DNA of 64,000 bases from Larus michahellis (GCF_964199755.1 NC_133902.1:60767217-60831216), one strand, 5' to 3'; counted from the first letter of the stretch, positions 11,893-26,975 are shown. Notes: a model not told the origin generated them from the sequence alone. Translations and numbers: made by a program.

Positions 11893-14158
11893 AGGTCAAG
11901 AACTATTTGGATTCAGGACCATAATCAATGTTAATTGCATATATTTGTTTTGGATAATTGCTTGGATGACTGTTTATCATAAAGTAAACATTACCCGTAA
12001 CTGGTTATTTTAGAGCTGACAATGATAAATGCAGACTGATTATTTTAAAGGAGTACTGTATTTATTTGCACCACTCTCAGCTTATAGAGTTTTGCGATGG
12101 AACTAAAATCATGTGTTGTTTTTTCCCCTGCATTATCTCTTCATGTGAAACTGCCAGACACGCTTATTTATTAAGGCAATTAAAAGAACCTATGGTTTTG
12201 ATTTCAAATAAAATATATTGATTTAACTAATTCCATGAATGTGCCTTAAATTATGAGAAATGATGGGTATTTCTTACCATATTTGTTCTTTATCTTATTA
12301 AATGACAATAATGCAGAGGCTAAATGACACCTTCCAAACAAAACACATTCTAAATTTAATTATGTCAAGTGTAATCACAGGAATCTAAATATATTAGCAT
12401 GAGAATATTATAATTCTGCACAGTAAATAGAAGTAGACAGAGTTGTTATAAAACATTTAAGATATAAGCTTTCTTTTTGTCAGACCCTTATTTTGCTCTC
12501 TGGAACTAGATTCAAATCCAGGGGTTTTAACTTCACAGATGATCAATAATCCATAATTCAATCCGCTCTTCCTCAGATGCAAATATTTTTCTTACTGGAT
12601 CTACATTATTTAAATTCCAGACAATGTTACTTGTTCAGCAATATGCTAAAATCTTATTATAGCCTGAGCTAAGAAGACAGATGATCTTGAAGATGAGGAG
12701 GAGACAGTTAAAAAATCTATGACTGATTTCAAAGCTGACCAATGCTTAATTGATTAAAACTCAGAAGGAAAAAAGAAAATAACATCAACCTTTGTAAATG
12801 TAAATGAAAAGAAAATCTCTAATATATTTTAAAAAGAATCTTTAACATTGATAATGACATATAAACGAACAATACTGGTGGTTTTGCATGCAGTTACATG
12901 GATGCAAGCCTTATTTGCAAGGGAGACAAAAGGAGTAAATTTATTAGAAGATGTAGTGGATACACTCAAAGAGGGTAACTTATCCCCAGAATATACACTC
13001 ACCATTTCAGTGATACAATAAGTGACCTTCTCCTTTTCACATTGTGTTCAAAAAGTACACATAAATTACACAACAAAGCATCATAATGTCTTGCAACGAA
13101 GGAATTTCTTAAAGGGTATTTAAAAGCAGTTTGAGAGTATTAGGATTGGGGTGGTACAGTTTGTCTTGCTGTGTGGTTTTGCCCCTCTTTGTACATCACT
13201 GAGATACAGTTAATCAATAAAAATTACGTTATAAAATTGCTTCAATGTGTAGCTTCCCAGAGCAAGGTCTACTCATCTGAATGGTTTTCCTCACAAGAGG
13301 AAGAAGAAATAGGAAGAGTACATCAAAATCAGGTTTTACTGCAGCACAAGGTTTCTGATTTTACCAGTCAGCGTTACTGTGTCAACTGCTGCTAACAAAC
13401 TTTTACAACAAAGGGGGAAAAACATGCTGCATCAGTGAGGGAAATGGATACTAAGATACAAAAAGGAGGGGAAAAAAAGGCACAACGTGATATTGTGTGA
13501 TTACATAATAGAGTCATCGAGCCTGAAGTATGTTTTAGAAACCTTTTTCTACCTACATAGGGGATTTGGTATTTTAAGATAAATTACTGTGAATCTCTTA
13601 TTTCTGTTTTATTAGTGTACTATTGCTTCCTTTATTTCTTGGAGATTACATTTTTGGCAGCGTATAGTTTCAGTGAAATCTAACAAATAACACCAATACA
13701 ATATTGTTTACAACCCCACCTAGCGGTCTTAAACTTAGAAGTTTCCAACGGATTTATGTAGTTGACAGACTGCATTTAGAACTCTCTCTCCTTATTTGTT
13801 TCTGGCTATTCTTATTTTTTATACTTGAAAATTCAATTAAAAACTAAATACGTTTTATGTACACAGTCTTTGCAGTATCTCTATTACAGCAGTAATTATT
13901 TTACGTATCTTTAGCAATTTTCATCCTGAAGAGTCAAAATATTTTATAACTGCAAGATAACAAGACAAAATGCAAACTGTATGTAGGGATCCTGTCACTC
14001 AGTGCTGACTGAATCCATTCTTGAAGTGGAACTCATCCATTTGACAATATATGGCAACATAACAGACCATTTAAAAGAGGAATAGTGTTAAATCCGAAAC
14101 TGCAAAAAGTAAGACAAAGAGTCGTACTTCCCAAATGAGGATATAAGGAGTACACACA

Positions 14159-14184
14159 TTTTTTATTTTATTTTATTTTTTTTA
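14159..14184 (+). repeat. TTTTA simple repeat
   Basis: Low-complexity T-rich tract with repeated TTTTA units followed by a T run. Confidence 0.7.
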
Positions 14185-17011
14185 CCTCTTGCAAATAATG
14201 ACCTAGAATATGTAATTGCAAACACTAAGGATCTTGATTTTATGTCCAAACTGAGAAAGAAGCAGCCTATCACCTGTAGAACACTGTCCCCCATTACAGT
14301 ACAGGACATTAGCACTTAAGTTACTCAGAGGAAAGGGTGCCATCTGCTGAATTGCCAATGTACACAAGCAATGTATTTCCCAGGATAACCTCATAAAGAG
14401 AATCTTGCATTTAGAAATCTTCAGGCACGTGCATCTTAACCGTCTTTGCATTGGTCTCCTATACACGTGGATTAGGATTCAGTCTTTAAATGCACGATGA
14501 CCTTTTGCTGAGATTACTGTCTATTTAGTGAGAAATATGCTCTTATTGTCTAATGTCCTGTTTCCTGCCAACTTACTTTCCATTCTGTTGGGGTTAAGAC
14601 CATCTTTTTTTTTTTTTTCTGTACGAGAAGAGCAGGTATTTCAAAAAGATCCAACAGGTCCTTACTGCTTATGTATGCTTCATGCTACAGGTAATATATC
14701 TGAAAGTATCACTAAGGCATTGACTCATGGACCACGTATGAAGTGTTAATAAGGCATGAGAAATATATGCACTACAAAACTATAGTTCTTAGAAAGGGAA
14801 GAAAATACAGTAAATCAGCAAAAGAAAATGATGTCTTTGGAAGAAACGCTTCTTCTAATTGGATATTGGATGAGGCCTTCCTAAATGCATTTACCCCTAT
14901 TAACATTCCCAATAGACCCTTTTTTTTTTTAAATAATGTCTTGGATGTGAAAATCTATATGTAAAAGTTATCTTTTCATCCAGAACAATAGTTTGTTGCT
15001 GTGAAACAAACCAACTATGCATATGTGAATATGTCTTATTATTAGTGGTAAAGGTAATCATGTTTTAAAAGAGACAATGTTATTTCCTGGTTTCATGGAT
15101 ATTGAACTATTTCTAACCTTTTTCTGCATAACGGTTTGCAATGTCAGGACCTGCTCTCCTTGCTTTCTCATATACACAGCCTAGTCAATAGTATAATGTA
15201 AGGACATTTTATAAAATATATGAGAGAGTTTCCCCAGAAGAAGACTGAACTTGATTTTTACCTCTGCTAGGCAAGGGGTCAGTTGACCACAAAAAGATGC
15301 AATTCCTGTATTATATGCCTAACTCCTCTTATAGATCGAAAGTCATAGTTCGCGTTTTTGACAATTTGTCATTATTTAAGAATGATCTGTTGTTTTTCTG
15401 TTTAGTCTAAATAGCTTGTTTCCCAAGTTTCTGAATCTGAGTATTTGCATTTGTCTTCTTTGTACTTCTTGTGTTACAGCATGAATGGCCTAGGTTGTTT
15501 TCAGCAGTTTAGTGATATATATTCACACACATAAAAATCACAGAGGATAATCAGTACAAAGGAAGGGTATGATCTGTGAATACCCACTAGCTGAGAGTCA
15601 GGAGCTAAAGAGGAGCAGGAAAGGGGATGAGCAAGGACAGACAGGTGGAAAAGGCAATGAGATTACCTTTTGATAGTCATGACACACTAGATGAGATCAG
15701 CTGCCCATGGAACCAGCCTAAGGATAGACAGTTAACACAGTAAATAGTAAAAAGGTTATGGCCAGATCTGGTCCTTGAACCAGAACATCACTAGGTTGCA
15801 CCAGTACTAGTGCCTTTGAATAGGCCTGTGGCTAGGCAGGAGGAATGGACCTTGCCAATGCTGGTACAGGTAAGTTTGTGGTACCCTTGAGCTACACCCT
15901 AATGACAGCTGGAAGAAGATGGAGGCTCAAAGTACTGGAATTTAACAGCGTATCAGCTGAGCCATCCTAACTACCCACAGGTGCTCCTGACCTGTAGCAA
16001 ACCTGAGGTTAATTTGGCTTACATTGAAAGGGAAGAGGGTTAAATTAGGATACATCAGCTAACATTTACCGAGGTCTGAGACTGGGCCCTCTGACAGGGT
16101 GCACATAGCTCAGCAAACAGGCAGGATCTTGTTTAGCTCCAAGAACTTGTTCCTGTGGATAAGTCCTAACTGGATAGATACACTGCACATCTCCCACTCT
16201 GAGCATCCAGACCACAAGCACAGATGTAATCTTGGGAAACATTAAAGTGGGATGGAGGTCACAGCGTCAAACTCACTGGTGCTGTAACTTCATGCAGCCA
16301 CAGAACTCACTCTTATTCCCAGCTACAACAGCTCTTGCTTTTGTATATCTATACCACTGCTTACATGTAAGAAGCAACATATTACACCAGTATTACAAAT
16401 CGATCAGTATTTAACTATAATAACTCTGTTAATGGTCTGTTGTTTTGATTCAGGTGTGCTTTAAAGTGTCCGTCTTTACCACATTCAGAGTATTTTCTCC
16501 TATGCAGCCCCCTTTTTTTTCTTCCTCTTAAGTCTTTGCTCCAAAAGGTGAAAACCATTTAAATTCTTGTTTAAAAGTGATTCAGCTGGTTTGATATGTC
16601 AGTAAATTATTCTGCAGGTTTACATAGGACCTTGTGCCTTCCATTAGCATATGTTACTTCAAAAGCTCAGCAGAAATATGCATATCTATATATATAAAGA
16701 AAAAACAACCCAGGCCACCGTAGCACCTAATCCACTTCTATAGGCACTCATAAGGTTTCTGCAAAACAAAACTGCATTCCTATTTAGTGAATGCAGTTCA
16801 ACACATCCATAGCTACAGGATGGTGTCAGTTTAATCACATCTCAAGCTTCTGACACTGCGTTAAGCAAACACTAGCTTGTATAAATTTGTTTCCAAAAGT
16901 ATTTTGCAATTCTGTATTTAATCAAGGTAAAGAATAGAAGGAAAATCACAGGCATGGAAGATGATGTTTAGTGGTACTCATAAGCAAGCAGGTCAATCAC
17001 ACCACCACAAT

Positions 17012-17224
17012 CAAATGCACTCTAAGTGGGAGCACTCCCTCCCTTCCAGAGGGCAGACTTTGGCCTGTTCAGGAGCCTGGTTGACAAGAGCCCCTTGGGA
17101 GGCAGTCCTGAAGGGTAAGGGAGTCCAGGAAGGCTGGGCATTCTTCTAGAAGGAAGTCTTAAAGGCTTAGGAGCAGGCTGTCCCCATGTGCCCAAAGACG
17201 AGCCAGTAGGGAAGAAGATACGAT
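17012..17224 (+). mobile_element. CR1 internal fragment (ORF2 linker)
   Basis: Plus-strand piece from the middle of CR1, between the endonuclease and RT domains. Translating 17144-17222 gives the same protein segment as the upstream part of the 4.1-kb copy (K-E-V-L-K-A, then E-Q-A-V-P-M-C), here with several in-frame stops. Both flanks end abruptly without the CR1 3' tail, so it is an internally truncated or rearranged remnant, older than the copy at 2051-4130. Confidence 0.75.
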
Positions 17225-20200
17225 CAAAGGAAACAGATTGCGAGTTTTTATTCAACAAGTGAACACTTTCCAGTTTGTATTACTAATGAAATTCAAGTTT
17301 GGGTTGCCAAAAGATTTGCCAAAGTTAAATCCAGGACCAAAAATCTTATCTGCATCAGTTCTGAACGCACTCAATGTCAGTATACCAAAATATATTTCAG
17401 TCAAAGAAGTTGCAAGGATCTTCATGTGGGCAAATGTTTGAAAGATTTCAGAAAGTATATGACCCAGTGGTGAGATTTAATTTCTAGAAGAAATCTTCTG
17501 TGAACTGCAGGAGTGTCATGTCAGGCAAAAATGGAAGTTAGTAGATCAGCGAAACCGCCTCAGTTGCCATGAACTGATCTTCCTATTTGTTCTAGGCCAA
17601 AAGTATGTTGGTGTCATCCATTGCTTCCCCACCCAGTCTTGAAAACGACCCCAAAGTAAAACTCAGCAGAGGGGTGTGAATTTCCGGTTTGTTAAAACAA
17701 GTTGACATTCTGTAATTCTTTTATTGTATAGTTGACTTCAAACCAGAAAAGCTCCACTGGCATAAAACTGGACTGTTGGGGAATAAAAACTGTCTTTCTT
17801 TCTGCCTATTTTGATTTATGTCAAAGCCCGTTATGTTGCAGGTGCAGGGAGCTTCATCTGAAGGGAAACAGAATTCTTAACTTGCTATAACAGATGAAAA
17901 GAGGGTATAATAGCCCTGTACTAATCCATATGTACTCTGAAACAGCTTACATGAGGAATTCTGTCTTCCCTGAAACCCAAAATAAGATATGTTAATTTTG
18001 CTACCAGCAGATGTAATTGGTTTTATGTACTAAACAATACATTTACCGGGTGCTCTACAGGCAAGCAATATAAGCAGAAATGATTGCAAGCGTTTCCGTG
18101 CATGCCAATACATAAGGTGGTTCTTACGTACACTTTCCATTTAAAACATTATTTAAATTACCATCACAATCATAAGTTAATCCTACGCAGTTTGACTTTC
18201 TTTGGAGAAATCCTTTTTTGAAAACATTTAAAATGGCTTGGAATCATTGTTTATATTTTTGTTGATCATAAATATATTAGATATTAATTAGAGCTAAGCT
18301 TTGGTGCATTTATACAAATACATTAAGACTATGTACACTTGAAAAAAGGAAAATAAACTGCTTTCTATTTTTGCACAGGTCTCACTGGAAAAGAGAAACG
18401 CAGTATACATTATACAAGCAACCTGACTGTATATGTTTCAGCCCTTGCAAGATAAAAAAATTATTGTAGTTAGTCCAGTAAAGTGGCAAGATCTCAAGGT
18501 AGTCAGTGAGTGAAAACAAGGCTACATTTCCAAACCACTTAAAACAGCTATCCCAAAATTGTTTCCAGAGAAAACCAGTATTTTTTCAATAAATTATAAA
18601 ACATACTTTTTAATATGTGGGAATGGTGCCCAAGCCCAAATTCCTGTGGCAAACTTGTGAACACACTGCTTGTACAGCCAGTATCTCCATATCAATACAA
18701 TTTTATATTTTGCTACTCAACCTCTAGCATTAGAAAGATTTATGAGTGTGCTAACCTTTATGGTTTGTGAGAAGTTCCATCACCCACACAGCATATAAGG
18801 GCAGCTGCTTGATAATCAGGCTAGAGATCTAATTATTTAATGGCACAGCCTGTCTTATAGATGATGTCAGTAATATCTGTAAATATAAGTTTAATATTAA
18901 ATTGTCAGTTGTCTATACAAAGCTTATTTATTTGAGTAAAGTCTGCAGGACCAATTCAAATATATCAGTAATCACTCCACTATCAGAGACGAGATGCAGT
19001 ATTAGTTTTTATTCGAATGTGAAGAGCATGATAAGATGTCAGTATTGGCACAGGTCAAACCAAAACACATATCTGTGATTCACTGGAGGATATATGAAAA
19101 ATAAACTAAAAAAAAATCATGCAAAACATAATACAAATGTTAATTTTTTAATAGATAAGACAATAAATGTACTGTGTAAGTGCTATTGCATTTCTACAAC
19201 AGTGTGGGTAGGAATCTTTAGATATATTTTTATAATAAAAGTAAATGGGACGGATCTGTTAATATGTATGAACTACAGTTTCTGTTACATTATTTACATC
19301 TGTAAATGGCTATAACTAAAAATGAAGTTTACAAATTCTGAGCGTGAACTTGTAAGAAAGAGCTCCAGCAATGAAGGGGAAACTTCCTAGAAAAAATGAC
19401 AGATTATATCCTTTCCTTAGCAGCCAGCTGATGCGAGACAAATACTATTCTGCAATTCTTTTCCAACAGTTGTCGGTGTCTGAATTTCACACCCATTTGT
19501 ATGCTGGTCTTTGTTAGGAGCAGTAAATTCCTCCCGGTTGCCAAGAAAACCTTATTTTGCAGTGAATTGTCTAGTTTTTTGCATTGCACATACCTTCTGC
19601 GCACAAAGGAAGCTAGAAATATTGCAAACGATCATTTCTGGAGATCGTGATCTCTGACCTTTATCTGCATTTAACAACAGCTTAAATTCCACATTTTGTT
19701 CAGCGTAGCATTCGCACAAAAGTCTTCTAAATAGGGCTCTACCAGCTGCTATTCAGTGTGTAGGAGCTGCTGCCATTGTAAAAGCCTTTTCTCCCACATT
19801 TTGTTGTTTTAGGAGTAAAATATTACTGGTTCTATTTTTAGATTTTTTTTATATTCTTTACATCTTTAATGAGAAGTGAAAATGCTAATAGTTTGCCATG
19901 CATTTTCTTTCTATGACTTTTGGACAAGTTACAGCTACATCAGCAGTCAAAACACTAACGGTTTTTATGTTAACAGTAAGAATAATTTGAATAGTGGGTT
20001 GAAAAATGTGATTGTTTCACTAACATTTTAGTTCCCATTTACCCAACAAACATTTACAAGGAAAGTAGATACTTCTAGCTGTGATAATTTCTTGTCGCCA
20101 GACCCTCCCCTGACTACTTTAGGAAGCAATAGATTTGTTAGTAGTCTTAGATTAAGAAGTGCTAAATTACTATATTCAGAATATGATTAAAGATGTAAGA

Positions 20201-21255
20201 TCTAATTTTTCTTATTCTGTCTTATGAATGTGATGTTATATATTTGTTATTCCGTTTATAGAGGTTGGATAAAAAACAATTTATTATTTACAAAGCCCAA
20301 AAATGTACAAAACATCTAAATGTATTATGTAAATGTTTTATATTGTATTTGACATTTAAAATGAAGAAATAAACAGAAATAAATTACATTAAGCTAGGGG
20401 AGACAAAAACATTCTTATTTTCCTAAAAAACAAGTTATAAATTTAAAGTTAAGATGCGTGTGAAATAGGAGAAGCCTGCATTTAATTATTCACAAATATT
20501 AGGTCTTGATTTCCAGGATGAAGAACATAGCCCTCTGAGTCACTGGCATGTGACCTCTAAATGGAACACAATAAGAGCAATAGGCCCTGTATTCAGTGAG
20601 GACTGTGTATTTCTCCTCAGACTTTGGCCAAACCCCCCCAATAAAATGTTATCTGCAGGGTGGGAATGTGCTGCCTCGCTCGCAACAGCGCATCCTGGAT
20701 AACCCTCCTGTCCCTCTCCCTGTCCACAACTGCTCAGGCACCAGGGCAAAGCTTTTAGAACCTCTCAGGATCACACAGCTGTTCTGGCATGGAGGAGAGG
20801 ACAAAAATGATCTTTGATATCGTATATAAAAAGAAAGAAGGGAAGGGTATTAACAGCTGACACTTCCTTTATGCATGCAGATAAGGGCTAGATGTACTAC
20901 AATAACTGGAACAGAAATGAAAGTTTCATGGTGTGCTTTGCCCTGTTCTTCTACTTTATGCTAGACGTGTCTAACAGCCGTTATTTGAGATAAGATACCA
21001 CACTGACCGGACCTTTCATCAGCCAAATATGGCTATTCTTATGTTCTAATAAGGGAGTGCAGTTCAGTTCAGCTTTGTCCCTTTGGCTTCACTGCACTCA
21101 AAGTCCTTTCTCGTGACTACTCAACCAGAACTGGATCCTCCGTATTTCAGATGGAGCCTACTCACTTCATAACAAGATCCATACTTAAGGACAAATCTCC
21201 AAGTACATCCCCTCACTGTATAAAATGAAGAGTGAGAAGACATTGCTGGTAATGT

Positions 21256-21304
21256 GTGTATATATGTCTGTGTACGTGTATATATACTTGTGTGTGTGTG
21301 TATC
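21256..21304 (+). repeat. TG/TA microsatellite
   Basis: Imperfect alternating tract of TGTG and TATA units ending in a pure TG run. Compound dinucleotide microsatellite. Confidence 0.85.
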
Positions 21305-23545
21305 AGGAGTTTCCCACACATTTCAAGATGTCTTTTAAATTTTTGATTCTAAGTTACAGTGTCTTTCTTAAAAAAAAAAACAGATTCTAGCTAAGATTGG
21401 AGTAATCTTTTTTTTCCATGGGATTTTGCTGTACTTGTTATTTCAGAAGGGATTTTCTGTTCTATTTGCGACACTCCAAATGATCTTTGCAGCAAGGCTA
21501 TATTCCCTTTTTTTCCAATGAGGAAGGAATATGTATGGAGTCATAGAGCTGACAGCTAACATTTCATTAACATTAAATCAATACGAAAATTATTTGGTAA
21601 ATTATTTAATCTTGCATATGCCCTGGAAGCCTTGTATTTAGCATTTTTAAAAAAGTAATCGACTACATCGTGTCAGCAACCTAATATTCAATTTGTAGGA
21701 ATTCTTCTTTCATATCATGCACACTCATATGCATTTTGCTCTCTCAGAAAAAAAGTATAGAACATAAATGGACAACAGCACTGGAAACGTGACCGCAGTA
21801 TTTACAAGTGTTTCTCCGCTGGAATTAGCATAGAAATTCTGTGTGTGTGCTCTGCATTGGGGTAACGCTGGAAGAACTGCAGATCAGCAAGCTAATTTTT
21901 TACTTCATAGTCATGCTGGCTTTTAGGTAAAGACAGAGACAATAACCACCTCTGCTTCCTTCACATACTTATGAGATTAAAAGAGTGACGAACTATTGTG
22001 AACGGCACAGCTGGAACAGCATTAATATAAAGGAATGGTGTAGAGCCAGCTCCTACATTTCTGTCCTTGGAACTCCACTTAAACAGAAAGGATCAAAAGC
22101 TTGCAAGTGATGGGACAGAGCTACCTAATGATCCTTGTGTAACGCTAGATCCAGAGATAACGCTCATACAGACTGCCAGCGCTCCTCTGGTAAGACCACA
22201 TCCTTGCCGAGATGCTCGTGCCACCATGGGCTCTGACAGACGCTGGCACATCCCTACCGTGTGCATGTGGCAACATAGGATGGATGCTGCTTTTGTTCAA
22301 AACTATCAGGCCAGCCCTGCAGCACAGAATGCCGAATTGTGCCTGGGCTAGCACACACATTGCATTTTTATTTAAGTCATACTCATTTTTAGAAACAGAT
22401 GAAAGTATAGCTCTGCTCACATGCAAAGCATACTGGGCTTTACCAGTCGTGACAGGTAATGTGGAACGCAATTGCCCAGGTATGCTGCCCCTCAGTATTT
22501 CCCATTCATTAGTCACCATAAGTATTAACACCTGTGGCTTTTTCATAAATATCCTTTCCAACACACACCCACACACCCCTAGCTCCCTCACCCTGACAGT
22601 TCTTTTAACAGTCATGCAACAGCCCGCAGCTTTGGGCTCTGATGAGGGGGAGTCTGGGACCGTGTAAAGGAACAGCAAAGCCGAGCACTCTCACAAAGAC
22701 TGGTGAGTGCAGAAAACAGACTCATTATAAAGTATGAAAATATTTTAGGGTTCCCTAGTGTGAAACCATTTTTTTCTGCTGCCAAATACAAGCAAATGAT
22801 ATTGACCTCACATAAAGTACTGGCAAAAAGCAGATGCTGAAAGTCAGCATACAATAGCAGTGTGCTACGTTCCGTTGGGAGACATATAAGTAAATGAGAA
22901 CATTTATATGGAGGTCAGAACAGCTTAGTGTGATTCAGCATGCCGAGAGCAGGAGAGTGCAGAAGGAAAGGCTGGACTTGGTTTGCTTTTTTAGTGCAAC
23001 TTGCCGGCTATCAGGTAAACTTTAACTAGGCCTTTGTTGTATTTATGTACATGCCCTTTCATTTTAGATCAAGACTTACATATTTTCCAAAAACTACATT
23101 TCTTTATCTACCACATCTGTACTGTAAAGCAGAAGAAAATCAGGCAGACGGGGAGTAGTTGAGCAGCTTTTCCACAGGTGAAATACACTTCTGGTACATG
23201 TAACAGTAGGAGCCAGGAGGATGTTCCTAACCCTACACTTCATTTATTAAGTCAAATCCTCTTGAAATTTATTTTCTCATTTGTGTTAGGCACAAGAAGA
23301 ACAGATTTAGCCTGGTCTTATTAAGTGCACAGCAAAACACAATTGTTCATTTTGACTTTTTCTTTGTTGAACCTCAAGAAAGGGATATTAATCTTTTCAA
23401 CTGTACAGCAAGAGCAGCAGGGAGGTGTAGTTTCACCAAGAGTTGAAAATGTCTTCTGTTTTAATTGGAGTCATTTGTTCCTACCCATAAAAATGATAGA
23501 CATAATATAAAATAAGGAAAATAAATAAATTCAAGTAGTTATGTT

Positions 23546-23568
23546 GAGAGGGGGAGAGAGAGAGAGAA
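23546..23568 (+). repeat. GA microsatellite
   Basis: Short purine tract with consecutive GA units after a run of G. Confidence 0.75.
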
Positions 23569-26490
23569 CTCTACTGCCTGTGTTTCAATTACAGGAAAAG
23601 CACAATTGCCTTGTTGTGTGTACATGCAACTAATAATTCCTAATTCTTTGCTCCTCCCACTTCAGTCTCTGCTTTAACTATAAATTAGTCACAATAATAC
23701 AATAACAATAATTATGTTGTTCCTGGATTCCGGTCCATTCTCATCAACACAGTAGTAAAACCTATTGTACTCCCCACCCTACTTACATACTATGCTCGGT
23801 AACAGAGCTCAGATGGATTTTGATAAAATCTTACATTGCTATCATGCTTGTTCAAAATCTTTTTTTAACCCCATCTGTTTACATATATATATATCTATGC
23901 ATTGGTTTTGTGCAATTATTTGATTGGTGTAACATAGGCACACATAGATTTCTTAAGGCTATCCAAGTTTTCTTAAGTTTTCAGTAGCAAAAATTTCTTC
24001 CTCGATGACAGTAAGCAAAGACGTTTTCATGTCTTTGTGCCTTTTTTTTGTGTTTTGTGACTTTTCACTATTAGCTTCATATTTAAAAAATGTGAATCAG
24101 TCCATATATGTGATTTCAGGTGAGGAATTCTTCCTATTTTTAGGATATTTGTATACCTTGTATACAAATACATAGTTTTTTCTTTTTTTTAAAACGTATA
24201 ATAAAAGCTATTGGGAAGGGGAAAGGTAGTTATATTTCCTGCTGTCTGCTGAAGAGTATGTTAGTTCTGAATTATTTTTTTGTTTAAAGTTTATGTATCT
24301 CTGTTTAATATTTGCCTTGGCTTTAGAAAGAAGATTAATTATTCCACAGAAATGAATGAAAGAGAATATAGGTATTCTGAGAAGACAAAGCAGCAGAAGC
24401 ATTTTGATCAATGTTTTCAATTCAAAGAGCACCTCAGTGAACGAAACATTACTAGAGGTTGAATTCTGTGCTTCATAGAGCTTTAGACTTCTTCCTGACT
24501 TGGAGTATGCAGTTAAAGGAAGCACACTTTAAACAAAGATTTTCAAACATTGACACTTTCTGTAATATTAGCATTCCAGAAATAGTAGCTGCAGTAAAAA
24601 AAAAAAAGAACTAACCACCCTTATAAAACAAAACCAAATAATTTTTAAAAATTCTAAAATATTTCTGTAATTTTTAAGATGCATTCTTTTAGCTTGCAAA
24701 ATGTATCTGTAGTCTAAAACTAAAGGTTTAAAAGAAGATAGGGGTACCCTTGGTCTGTCTACCCAAAGTAGTATTACCTGACAAATTTAACCTATTAATA
24801 TGGTTTCATTGTCTTCTACTTTACACTCTTTTAAAGCAAGAACAGAAGGCACATAAAACCTTCTTGGTTAAAATAAATTGGTAAAAGAATGAAGTAAATA
24901 TTTTTATGCTTAAAAAAACCCCAATTATCAGGAACACTGGACAATGATTTTTTTTTTTGGTTACTGAAAAGGAAGTACAGATTTATAAGGTAAAGTAACA
25001 AGAAGAAAACCTTTTTAAATGGGTGTGTACTGCAGTGTTTTATCTCACAAAACTGGGATCTGTAATGGTCAAAATTATTTTAGTTTGATTTCAATAAAGT
25101 TAAGAAGTCTTTAGTTTCAAGACTTCCCATATCAAAATTAGATTTTATTTAAATCAGTTTCCCATATCAAAAAGTTTAAGAGCAATGATTTTGACTTTGC
25201 CTTAAAAAATTACTGTTCAAAATGCCTGCATTCTAAAGGCTAGACAAATATTTTGAGAAATTATTTATTGCTATAAGAATTATGCAATTTTTCTTGCAGT
25301 ATTACAGTAGTTTCTTTAAAGCTTTATCTGTTCTAAATTATTTTGTCTCTGCAATAATTTTTTTTCTTTTTTTCATATCACGACTGTGTGCTTTGCAGTT
25401 TGGATGGTAAGAATGAGCCTTTCACAGTCACAATACTTACAAGATTTAAATTGTGGACTGTGATTTGGATTTGTCCTCTGAGGACACCTTTCTAGTTCAC
25501 TGTCCACTGTCAGAAATTTTTCCTGTGTAATGTTTACCATCGACGGTCTAACGTGAACTCTGCTATTCCTCACATCCCAGTTTTCCCTCCTCTGTAACAT
25601 GTTCTAAACTTACTTATATGGTGCAATCTTATTGTTTATCAAGTCGACCAGGAGCAACCCCACAGCTCCTCCTTGCAGGCTAGAAGCCAGGGGACCTATC
25701 ATATATTTAGTGTGGTGCTCACAACAGCCTGCTGCTAAAGTACAACGCAAAGAAGAAAAGGCAAGGGTTAAACTAATTGAATATAGCCCTTAGGATCTGT
25801 ACGGGGTCAACGGTTAGGGACTATCTCCATAGTACTGGTTTTATCTGATACAATAAAAAGAACAAGTCCACATGTGACCTAAAGCAACTCTTCAATGCAG
25901 AAAAAACAGTAAAAGGATGATTTGGGATTGCCCTGGTTATTGTCCTGGTTTTGTCTGTCTGCAAGTTCTTCAACCTGTTCCTTTTCTGCAGTCTAAGCTA
26001 CACATACACAGCAGGTCATGCATTCCAAAAATTGTATTTTATAGTATGTGTTGAATGGACTGACGTGTGACTCAAGGATGCATTTTCCTTTTTCTAGGAT
26101 ACAATCAATGTCTGCTATCCATGGAGGTCTTTCTCCTGCCTGTGCCCAGCTTTACAATTGTGAATGGTTACTGTAATATTCGGGACCATTGTCTGTGAAG
26201 ACATGCCACATGCAAAAACCTTTTCTTGATTGGGGACCTTTTTGCTGCCATTTGTCGCTGAAAGGAGAGGGTCAAAATTCTTAGGATAGTGCCTTCATAA
26301 CAAATGAATATTCAAGATGCAATCTAAACTGCATTTTTTTTATTCTAAGAAGAGGAGCAAAGTTGTGACGAGTACGGCCAGCAAATAGCACGTAGATTGC
26401 TAATAAAAGGGTATTGCATCAACTCTCAAATAATACAAATTGTGCACCGCATTGGACAGGGCTGATGTAGTGAATGGTGTAACATCTTTG

Positions 26491-26574
26491 AGCAACGCAG
26501 TCTAGTGGGAGGTGTCCCTGCCCGGATGAGCTTTAAGGTCCCTTCCAACTCAAAACATTCTATGATTCTGTGAT
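26491..26574 (+). mobile_element. CR1 3'-end fragment
   Basis: Plus-strand CR1 tail. It carries the conserved GTGGGAGGTGTCCCTGCCC segment, then CTTTAAGGTCCCTTCCAACT, and ends in ATTCTATGATTCTGTGAT. The 5' end is truncated, as is typical for CR1. Confidence 0.85.
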
Positions 26575-26975
26575 CTTTCTTAGCACGCCCAGTAAATCCT
26601 CTTCTGATGGTAGCGAGGCTGAGTTGAAGAGCTCAGAAGTCTTGTATTGGATAGAGCTTACACAATTTACCTTTTAACTTGCTTTTAAAAAGAAAAGCAT
26701 AATGGACTTAATTAGTGATGGCCATGATCCGTTCTGGTGGCAGGAGGGCTGTATGCTCTGTCCTCTACATTCACACAATCATTTTACTTGATCTGTGAAT
26801 TACAGATGATTTGTGCATGACTAAAAGACAGAACGCCTCCTTTAGGGATTGAATTTAATGTAGATCTAACTTTTTCTGTAAGCATTCTTGTTTGCGAACG
26901 AGGAAAAAGGGCAGCCACTACTGCTGGAATGGTTCCCAGCTGTCATCTTTCCCTGGAGACAGATATGCCAAATAA

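Larger units (their letters stand above)
5650..17010. other. Intergenic, no gene seen
   Basis: About 11 kb of AT-rich DNA. Open frames reach 90 codons at most (for example 7629-7901 plus) but have no recognisable domain, no supported exon boundaries and ordinary composition. A poly-T tract lies at 11868-11892 and T-rich repeats at about 14160-14184. The block around 11.93-12.46 kb is AT-rich, free of simple repeats and homeodomain-site-rich, and could be a conserved noncoding element. That is an impression only. Confidence 0.5.
17225..26490. other. Intergenic, no gene seen
   Basis: About 9 kb without a recognised gene. Frames such as the 177-codon minus frame at 22145-22678 overlap a 151-codon frame on the other strand and have no family resemblance. 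A block at 18.13-18.34 kb is AT-rich, non-repetitive and contains TAATTA-like sites, so it could be a conserved noncoding element (inference only). Simple repeats are listed separately. Confidence 0.5.

Noticed and set aside
22145-22678. 177-codon minus and 151-codon plus overlapping frames
   Set aside because: Mutually overlapping, no recognisable domain or exon boundaries; ordinary chance frames.
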